NCBI GenBank assembly: GCA_902768105.1
Contig: CACXJZ010000010.1
Coordinates: 1 to 52,338, forward strand
DNA from: an uncultured Prevotellaceae bacterium
Lineage (GTDB): Bacteria > Bacteroidota > Bacteroidia > Bacteroidales > Bacteroidaceae
Reading direction: 5' to 3'
DNA: 52,338 bases
Each line of letters begins with the position of its first letter. The stretch's first letter is position 1. Below the pieces are notes generated by a model. The model did no database searches. It saw nothing but the letters and a program-made list of their open reading frames with translations, and was not told where the DNA came from. The position numbers and the translations under genes were made by a program. Below are positions 1 to 5,753 of the stretch, one piece after another.

Positions 1-151
1 CGGCAAACCATTTCCCCGTACGCCCTTTACCCGAGAAGAGCGCCAGTTTGTCCCCACAACTGCCGTTCTTTATCCCCGCAACTGGCGCTTTTCATCCCTT
101 CAAAACGGCGTTTTGTCATCACAAAAACGGCGCCTCTCCACAGAGAAGCGC
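1..151. repeat. Degenerate 22-bp-period tandem array, running off the left edge
   Basis: Successive units at 10-31, 32-53, 54-75, 76-97, 98-119 and 120-141 line up at exactly 22 bp. On the plus strand each has a purine/CAA start, a GGCG or CGCC core and, in most units, ends in TTT-(A/G/C)-TCC. Units differ at many positions and several are weakly self-complementary. No constant repeat with unrelated spacers is present, so this is not CRISPR. No open frame is convincing. The array is cut by the window edge. Confidence 0.5.
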
Positions 152-158
152 CGATTTT
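128..158 (+). terminator. Hairpin with T-rich tail, possible terminator for an off-window gene
   Basis: CGGCGC (128-133) pairs with GCGCCG (148-153), extended by TCTC/GAGA inside, and is followed by ATTTTAT. It overlaps the last unit of the 22-bp array, so it may be only repeat structure. Nothing gene-like is seen between 160 and 275; a direct repeat CAAAATCG lies at 205-212 and 223-230. Confidence 0.35.
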
Positions 159-275
159 ATGTGTCAGTACCAGATTCCTGTACCATCATTAAAACATTTT
201 CGGACAAAATCGTAAGGTTTTGCAAAATCGCTTAATGTTGGTTTCTTGACATTTTTGCGGAAATTAACCGTTTCT

Positions 276-307
276 CTTGCTTGATTCGAAAAAAAAAATT
301 ATCTTTG
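276..307 (+). promoter_or_regulatory. Bacteroidota-type promoter of the porin-like gene
   Basis: A TATCTTTG -7 box at 300-307 follows a CTTG -33-like box at 276-279 by 20 nt. The leader starts with a 7-bp hairpin (GCAGCGC, AA, GCGCTGC; 307-322), which overlaps the expected start site, and the ATG follows at 385. Confidence 0.6.
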
Positions 308-384
308 CAGCGCAAGCGCTGCGAAAACGGACGAGGCAAAGCCATGGGCTTGCACCGTCTTAGCACACAACAAAATTTAAAATT

Positions 385-1731
385 ATGAAACAAAAGAAAA
401 TCTTAGCAAGCTTTATTGCCCTACTGTTGCCGTTGACAAGCGTGCAAGCACAGATGGACTCTGCCCAAGTCGATAAAGTCAACACCTTGAGTTTTGGCTT
501 GAATTTCATGACACACGGAGAAATCGTGAGAGGCGGTCTGCCTGACGACCAGGATGGGAATGTGGATGAGAAGTCAAACTTCCTTCTTGGGCGTACCCGT
601 CTGATTGTAGATTATTCACGGCCCTACTTGCAGGCTCATGCGGTCATTCAGAACAAGGCCGTGTGGGGCATGAGTGGTGACAAGGCACTCAACCTCTATG
701 AGGGATGGGTGAAGATGTCGGCTAAGAACGGTCTCTTCGCACAGGTCGGTCGTATCGCCCTGTCTTATGACGATGAGCGCATCATCGGCACCAATGACTT
801 TGCCATGGCCGCTCTGTCGCACGACGTTCTACGAGTGGGATACGAAGGCCACGGCCATCAGCTTCATGCCATCTTAGGCTATAACCAGAATGGCGATTAC
901 GTGTATAAGAGCACTTACTACGTCGATGGCTCACAACCTTATAAGACCATGCAAACCGTGTGGTATCACTACGATGTGCCCAAGTTCCCGTTAGGAGCAT
1001 CTTTGCTTTTTATGAATATTGGATTGCAGTCTGGTGTTCCAGGAGACGCGTACAATCAGCCTTCGACGGAGTATCAGCAGATGTATGGTGGATACGTGAA
1101 CTATCACCCCAACTGTCTGACGCTGGAAGGTGCATACTATCGTCAGGGAGGAAAGTTTGTTGACCCCTCGGTGATGCAGTCGGGAAAAATTGAAGCCTGG
1201 ATGGCCAACGTGAAAGCCACCATCAGTCCCTCCGACAACTACGGCTTTACGTTAGGTTACGACTATCTGAGCGGCGACGATTTTGTGCCTGTTCCCCAAC
1301 CGGGCCAAACAGGCATGATACAACATCAGGTTGCCAAGGGCTTCACTCCCCTTTACGGTTCACGTACCAAGTTCTACGGCATGATGGACTTTTTCTATGA
1401 GCAAGCCTATAGTCATGGTTTCACCCCTGGTCTGCAGAATGCATTTGTAGGAGTCTTCGGCAGCCCCTTCGCCAAATTCGACTGTGGCGCGACCTATCAC
1501 TACATGGCTGTTACAACAAAGCTTAACAACCTGGATCGCACGTTAGGTCACAGCATAGACCTGCAAGCTAACTACAATTTCACAAAGGACATCTCCCTGT
1601 CGGCAGGCTACACCATGATGTTCGGTACCGACACCATGGACCGACTGAAACAAGGTAACAGCAGCAAGACCGCCCGTTGGGGATGGTTCTCGCTTGTTAT
1701 TTCGCCAAACATTTTTACAACGAAATTCTAA
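385..1731 (+). CDS. Outer-membrane beta-barrel, alginate-export/porin-like
   Basis: A 448-residue exported protein. Residues 1-22 form a signal peptide ending in VQA-Q. The rest alternates aromatic and polar residues as in amphipathic strands (for example RLIVDY, LFAQVGRIAL, FGLNFM) and ends in a C-terminal Phe, the usual end of an outer-membrane barrel. The pattern of an N-terminal strand followed by a VWG motif near residue 93 recalls the alginate-export/porin group of Bacteroidota. The substrate cannot be read from the sequence. It stands alone between a promoter at 276-307 and a convergent gene, so it is probably monocistronic. The start is fixed by the signal peptide. I am confident of the barrel and unsure of the exact family. 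Confidence 0.7.
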   Translation: MKQKKILASFIALLLPLTSVQAQMDSAQVDKVNTLSFGLNFMTHGEIVRGGLPDDQDGNVDEKSNFLLGRTRLIVDYSRPYLQAHAVIQNKAVWGMSGDKALNLYEGWVKMSAKNGLFAQVGRIALSYDDERIIGTNDFAMAALSHDVLRVGYEGHGHQLHAILGYNQNGDYVYKSTYYVDGSQPYKTMQTVWYHYDVPKFPLGASLLFMNIGLQSGVPGDAYNQPSTEYQQMYGGYVNYHPNCLTLEGAYYRQGGKFVDPSVMQSGKIEAWMANVKATISPSDNYGFTLGYDYLSGDDFVPVPQPGQTGMIQHQVAKGFTPLYGSRTKFYGMMDFFYEQAYSHGFTPGLQNAFVGVFGSPFAKFDCGATYHYMAVTTKLNNLDRTLGHSIDLQANYNFTKDISLSAGYTMMFGTDTMDRLKQGNSSKTARWGWFSLVISPNIFTTKF

Positions 1732-1741
1732 CAAACAAACA

Positions 1742-1892
1742 AAACATTAGGAGACGCTGGGCATCGGACAGTGGCTGACCCACGAGTGTGGCGGCAAGGG
1801 CTCGGCACTCCAGAATGACGTCTGGAATCTATTACTACACAGCTCAAGACCGAGACTACATCGTCAATACGGTAAAGGAGTGGCTGAAGTAA
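1742..1892 (+). pseudogene. Possible gene remnant in two frames
   Basis: One frame reads ETLGIGQWLTHECGGKGSA and on to about 1832. A second frame then takes over with YYTAQDRDYIVNTVKEWLK and a stop at 1890-1892. No start codon precedes the first piece. The second piece looks like the C-terminal helix of an enzyme (DegT-type aminotransferases end similarly), but I cannot name the parent gene. It could be chance coding-like sequence. Confidence 0.3.
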
Positions 1893-1896
1893 GGAG

Positions 1897-3891
1897 TCAA
1901 AACTTATAGGTAAGCTGGAGGTCAAGGTCGGTCATGGAGGAGTGGTCGATGAGCTGGCGATCGGTGCCGATGGTGGCGCGGTCGAAGTAGTTAGTGATGC
2001 CCAGCTTGGCGGTGAGGACAAGGCGTGAGGCGATGGTGCCTTGCGCCATGAGCCAGTAGCGGATGCCCTCGCCATAAAACATGGGGAAGGTGAACTGGTA
2101 ACGGGGTGCACGCTCGTAGAGGTAGAGCCGGGCGTCGTAGCTGTCGGTATGGAAATAGCCGAAGCCGGCATCGAGCTTCATGCTTCGCAAGGTGTAGGAC
2201 AGGCGTTCGCTGACCATGTAACCGAAGTCACGATTGTTGTAGTCGGTACAGGAGAAGTCGGCCTGCGTATGCAGCGTCAGCGCCGGGAGGACACTATAGG
2301 CGAAAGCGAAGCGTGCACGGTGCTCGGTACGGTTGACGAGCGTCTTCTTGTCGTCGGCATCACGCTGACGGATGTGCAGACGGTAACGTCCCGTCAGAGT
2401 CCAGTCGCGAGCAGTATAGGTGACCGAGAGCAGATTGTCCCACGCAAAGGACGACTGCGACACCTGGTACTTGGGGAAGGCAAACCAGGCATAGTCGGTA
2501 TAGGCCTGCAGCTGCAGACGGCGACGGGGCTGCCACGTGACACCCAGATAAAGGCCACTCTCGTTCTGGACGCGTCCGCCCTCGGCAAAGCTACGGGCAT
2601 GAAGGGCTGCGTAGCGGTAGCTGTAGAAACGTTGCAGGGCCATGATGCTGAACGTGCCTGATGGCTGGTAACTCAGGGCATTGACGGTGGCCAACGCACC
2701 ACTGCCATCGATGGCCGTCTCGCCATTGAGCGAGAGCCGATGGCTGGTATAGCGGTAGTCGAGCGAGGCATTGAAGAAATCGGTGCCGGCAGGATAGTAA
2801 TGACGATAGATGGCACTGGTGTTGGGGCGCAACTCACGAGAGAGATGGACGTAGGCAGCTGTTGCGCCCAGCCGGAGGCCACCGTGACGGTAAGCCAGAT
2901 GCAAGCCTGCATCGGTCTGCGTGAGGTTGTGTTTCTTCAGCACCTCGGCAGGCGTACGGTGGTAGCCGTCCGTGAGTAGCGTGGCTGCCGTGCCATTGCT
3001 GTTAAGCGTGGCATCGAGTGGACGGCAGGAGGCATACCCCGTAATCTGTAATCCGTAATCCTTTATCCCCAATGTGACGGCGGCGCCCTGCAGGTAGCCG
3101 TCCTCCATGCGTGAGGAATTGGGACGTATGAGCGTGTTACTGCGTCCCAAGTTCTGCAGCGTAGCCAGCTTACCGAAACTGAAACCGCCGTTCATGACCA
3201 GTCCCATGCCGAACGAGAGACGGTACTGACCAACGGCCAGCGTCTCAATAGGTCCCAGGCGGCTGAGCATGAGATACCAGGCATAATGGTCGTAGCCTGA
3301 GTTGTTGCCCTCGGCAAAGAACGGCTCGCCAGCATCCTGGGCACCCAAGAGTCCGAACTTGACACGTGTGCCGTAATGGAACTGGTAACGCAGGGTGTGC
3401 TTGTAGGGATAGCCCAGGTAGCCGTTGTCATCGCCCTTGCGCCGATAGAACGGCAGGCGGCCCGAGAAGGTCAGCTCGTGCTTCCCCCAGCGCAACAGGC
3501 TGTCAAGGCGAGGGAACGGCGGTTCCTTAGGCTGATGGCCCACATAGACGAAACACTGCAGCAGGCGGCGGCGCTCGTAGTCGAGCGAGGGAATCATCAG
3601 CAGCTCGCCCAGCGTCTGCAGTTCCCCATGCCTATGGCGATAGGCCATGATGTCTTCCACCTGCTGGTCGGAGAGGAAGGGCAGCACCTCGAGCTGCTCG
3701 CGGGTGGTAGCGTTGATGTCGAGGGGCTGGGCTTCCAGTGCATCGAGCATCTCACACGTTTCCTCCCACGACAACGACTCAGCGTCCTCAACGTCGGTGA
3801 GCTGAAGCAATGCCTGCTGCCACGACCAGTCGTCCTGGGCGCTGGCGGCGAGTGGAACGAGAAAGAAAAACACGAGCAGAATGTGTTTCAT
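1897..3891 (-). CDS. Helix-hairpin-helix protein with C-terminal outer-membrane barrel
   Basis: A 664-residue exported protein. A signal peptide (1-18, ends ASA-Q) is followed by an acidic segment and a ComEA-like helix-hairpin-helix region (about 56-115; LDINATTREQLEVLPFLSD is typical). From about residue 150 to the end the protein is rich in alternating-residue strands and closes with TYKF, like a barrel. This HHH-plus-barrel layout is common in Bacteroidota and its function is not established; DNA uptake has been inferred from the ComEA part only. Residues encoded by 3040-3067 (DYGLQIT) come from an in-frame 7-bp tandem repeat. The promoter at 3897-3927 sits so close to the ATG that the mRNA should be nearly leaderless. 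Confidence 0.7.
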   Translation of the reverse strand: MKHILLVFFFLVPLAASAQDDWSWQQALLQLTDVEDAESLSWEETCEMLDALEAQPLDINATTREQLEVLPFLSDQQVEDIMAYRHRHGELQTLGELLMIPSLDYERRRLLQCFVYVGHQPKEPPFPRLDSLLRWGKHELTFSGRLPFYRRKGDDNGYLGYPYKHTLRYQFHYGTRVKFGLLGAQDAGEPFFAEGNNSGYDHYAWYLMLSRLGPIETLAVGQYRLSFGMGLVMNGGFSFGKLATLQNLGRSNTLIRPNSSRMEDGYLQGAAVTLGIKDYGLQITGYASCRPLDATLNSNGTAATLLTDGYHRTPAEVLKKHNLTQTDAGLHLAYRHGGLRLGATAAYVHLSRELRPNTSAIYRHYYPAGTDFFNASLDYRYTSHRLSLNGETAIDGSGALATVNALSYQPSGTFSIMALQRFYSYRYAALHARSFAEGGRVQNESGLYLGVTWQPRRRLQLQAYTDYAWFAFPKYQVSQSSFAWDNLLSVTYTARDWTLTGRYRLHIRQRDADDKKTLVNRTEHRARFAFAYSVLPALTLHTQADFSCTDYNNRDFGYMVSERLSYTLRSMKLDAGFGYFHTDSYDARLYLYERAPRYQFTFPMFYGEGIRYWLMAQGTIASRLVLTAKLGITNYFDRATIGTDRQLIDHSSMTDLDLQLTYKF
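3040..3067 (-). repeat. 7-bp-period repeat inside the HHH/barrel gene
   Basis: Four consecutive heptamers on the plus strand: three fit YGTAATC and the fourth is CTTTATC. On the coding strand they read through in frame as part of KDYGLQITG. Confidence 0.65.
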
Positions 3892-3896
3892 GAATA

Positions 3897-3927
3897 CAAA
3901 AGTAGTAAATAATTGATAATGAACAAT
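3897..3927 (-). promoter_or_regulatory. Promoter of the HHH/barrel gene, leaderless arrangement
   Basis: On the minus strand ATTG (3924-3927), 19 nt, then TACTTTTG (3897-3904). Only 5 nt separate the -7 box from the ATG (3889-3891), so transcription should begin at or within about 2 nt of the start codon. Confidence 0.55.
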
Positions 3928-3941
3928 GGGTATTTGACAAT
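3907..3941. repeat. 7-bp-period A/T-rich repeat between divergent genes
   Basis: Five heptamers in register, four ending in AAT (NNANAAT) and one degenerate (GGGTATT). The repeat carries the -33-like box of the leftward promoter. Confidence 0.45.
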
Positions 3942-3948
3942 TATTTTA

Positions 3949-3956
3949 TAATTTTG
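3949..3956 (+). promoter_or_regulatory. Candidate -7 box of the DUF4294 gene
   Basis: TAATTTTG lies 8 nt before the ATG at 3965. The upstream TTTG (3933-3936) is only 12 nt away, shorter than the usual 19-21, so the -33 part is uncertain. If used, the 5' leader would be 0-3 nt. Confidence 0.35.
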
Positions 3957-3964
3957 CACGCAAA

Positions 3965-4594
3965 ATGAACACCAGAGGCATCATACTGGCATTAAACCTG
4001 CTGACCACGATGACGGCAGCGGCGCAGAGCGACCGGGCGAAACAGGACCTGGCCACAATGGAAAGTGCGTCGTTCGTGCCCCTAGTCAAGGTGGGCAAGG
4101 TGCTGGAGGACGGTGACTCCATTCAGTACATGGAGATGTATAACGTCTATGTGTATCCGGAGCTGGAGTTCAAGGACGAACGGCAGAAGCAGTCGTACCT
4201 GCGACTGGTGAAGAACGTGAAGACGGTGCTGCCCATTGCCAAGGAGGTGAACAAGATTCTCCTTGAGACAGCGGAATACTTAGACCGCCTGCCAACCAAA
4301 GAGGAGAAGGAAGCCCACATGAAACGCGTGGAGAAAGGCATCATGAAGCAATACAAGCCACGCATGAAGAAACTGACGTACTCGCAGGGCAAGCTGCTCA
4401 TCAAACTGGTGGACAGAGAGTGTAACTCGCCGGCCTACGACTTGGTCAAGGCGTTCCTGGGTCCCATTCGCTCGGGCTTCTACCAGGCCTTCGCGTGGGT
4501 CTATGGCGCAAGCCTGAAAAAGGAGTACGACCCTGACGGAACCGACCGCCTGACGGAGCGCGTGGTGCTGATGGTGGAGTCGGGACAGTTATAG
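3965..4594 (+). CDS. DUF4294 family protein, exported
   Basis: A 209-residue protein with a signal peptide (1-20, ends AAA-Q). The segment from about residue 52 (DGDSIQYMEMYNVYVYPEL) through the charged helical middle (KNVKTVLPIAKEVNKILLE) to FYQAFAWVYGASLKKEYDP matches the DUF4294 family of Bacteroidota as I know it. The molecular role is unknown. The length is normal. It runs divergently from the HHH/barrel gene; a palindromic G/C-rich element begins right after the stop codon. The first ATG is required for the signal peptide. Confidence 0.75.
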   Translation: MNTRGIILALNLLTTMTAAAQSDRAKQDLATMESASFVPLVKVGKVLEDGDSIQYMEMYNVYVYPELEFKDERQKQSYLRLVKNVKTVLPIAKEVNKILLETAEYLDRLPTKEEKEAHMKRVEKGIMKQYKPRMKKLTYSQGKLLIKLVDRECNSPAYDLVKAFLGPIRSGFYQAFAWVYGASLKKEYDPDGTDRLTERVVLMVESGQL

Positions 4595-4599
4595 GGGCC

Positions 4600-4655
4600 C
4601 CACCCCAAGACCAGACCCACCACCAACCCCTCCCTGTTGAGGGAGGGGAGGGATT
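4600..4655 (-). repeat. G/C-rich palindromic element, copy A
   Basis: CCCTCCCTGTTGAGGGAGGG forms the palindromic head (4629-4648). Read on the minus strand, a TTGGTGGTGGGTC-type tail follows, as in copy B. It fills most of the 65-bp gap between the DUF4294 and glutaminyl cyclase genes. Confidence 0.55.
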
Positions 4656-4659
4656 ACTA

Positions 4660-5742
4660 ATGATAAATGAGAAAATGAAGATGAAGATAAAGAGAATGAT
4701 GCATAAGTTATTTTCTCCCATCCCTCACAGGGAGGGGCTGGGGGTGAGTCTTTTTATTTTATTACTTTTTCTTGCCGGCTGCAAAACGACAAGCCAGAAG
4801 CCGACGGTTGACGAACAGAAACCTGTCAGCATCATGTTTATAGCAGACTCGGCATACGCCTTCTGCCAGAAGCAGTGCGACTTCGGACCGCGTACGATGA
4901 ACAGCGAGGCACACGAGAAGTGTGCGGAGTGGATTAGGCAGAAGTTCGAGGAGTTCGGCTATCAGGTGGAAATGCAAAAGGCTGACGTGAAGGGCTATGA
5001 CGGTACCGTGCTACACGCCACGAACATCATTGCGCGAGGTGCGAAGTCGGAAGCGCAAGGTACGAGGGCGAGAATACTCGTCTGTGCACACTGGGACAGC
5101 CGTCCGTGGGCAGACAACGATCCCGACCCAGCCAATCACCACACGCCCGTAATGGCCGCCAACGACGGTGCCAGCGGCGTAGGCGTGATGTTGGAACTGG
5201 CACGCCTCATCAAACAGCATGGCGACAGCCTGAACGTGGATGTGGACTTCGTCTGCTTCGACGCTGAGGACTGGGGCTTCCCGCAGTGGAGCGAAGCCAA
5301 CGACCCAGGCAACACGTGGGCACTTGGCTCACAGCACTGGGCAGCAGCCTACAGCCAGCAACAAACGGCCGACAGTCCAAAATACCAATACGGCATTCTG
5401 CTCGACATGGTAGGCGGACAAGGTGCCCGCTTCTATCAGGAATTGATGTCGAAGCAGTATGCTGGCGGCATCGTTGACAAGGTGTGGGCAGCAGCGAAGG
5501 TGGCAGGCTACGGCAGCGTGTTCCCCACCGAGGAGGGTGGCGGCATCACCGACGACCACCTGCCCGTGAACCAGGTGGCGGGCGTGCCGTGCATTGACAT
5601 CATCCCCCACTACCCCGAATGCCGACAGAGTTCCTTCGGTTCCACATGGCACACGGTCAGCGACGACATGGCACATCTGGACCGCGCAACCCTACAGGCT
5701 GTCGGACAGACAATGCTTCAAGTGTTGTTTTCTGAAAAGTAG
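4660..5742 (+). CDS. Glutaminyl-peptide cyclotransferase, M28-fold lipoprotein
   Basis: Converts N-terminal Gln of exported proteins to pyroglutamate. The M28-like metal and active-site residues are visible: CAHWDSRPWADND (142-154), D169 in AANDGASG, E203/D204 in FDAEDWG, D249 in LLDMVG, DDH (298-300) and H331 in TWHT. By alignment with animal-type cyclases D169, D204 and H331 are the likely zinc ligands and E203 the catalytic acid. It is a lipoprotein (LLLFLAGC, Cys41), but the signal peptide is unusually long because palindromic element B (4716-4753) codes for FSPIPHREGLGV in its n-region. The true start may be 4675 or 4681. A 7-bp-period repeat (5036-5070) adds GAKSEAQGTRA before the catalytic strand. 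A plain M28 aminopeptidase is the alternative. Confidence 0.75.
   Translation: MINEKMKMKIKRMMHKLFSPIPHREGLGVSLFILLLFLAGCKTTSQKPTVDEQKPVSIMFIADSAYAFCQKQCDFGPRTMNSEAHEKCAEWIRQKFEEFGYQVEMQKADVKGYDGTVLHATNIIARGAKSEAQGTRARILVCAHWDSRPWADNDPDPANHHTPVMAANDGASGVGVMLELARLIKQHGDSLNVDVDFVCFDAEDWGFPQWSEANDPGNTWALGSQHWAAAYSQQQTADSPKYQYGILLDMVGGQGARFYQELMSKQYAGGIVDKVWAAAKVAGYGSVFPTEEGGGITDDHLPVNQVAGVPCIDIIPHYPECRQSSFGSTWHTVSDDMAHLDRATLQAVGQTMLQVLFSEK
4716..4753 (+). repeat. G/C-rich palindromic element, copy B, inside a signal peptide
   Basis: The head CATCCCTCACAGGGAGGGG is followed by the tail CTGGGGGTGAGTC. It is translated in frame as part of the cyclase signal peptide. Confidence 0.6.
5036..5070 (+). 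repeat. 7-bp-period repeat inside the glutaminyl cyclase gene
   Basis: Five degenerate heptamers, roughly RAGGYNC, translated as RGAKSEAQGTRAR (about residues 126-138), in a surface position just before the catalytic CAHWDS strand. Confidence 0.4.
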
Positions 5743-5753
5743 GAGCGCAGAAT

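Noticed and set aside
1-151. CRISPR array
   Set aside because: The units differ from each other throughout and no invariant repeat with unique spacers is present; no cas gene is nearby.
2041-2661. Open frame of 206 codons on the plus strand
   Set aside because: It lies antisense to the well-supported HHH/barrel gene, has no signal or family motif, and follows the codon shadow of that gene.
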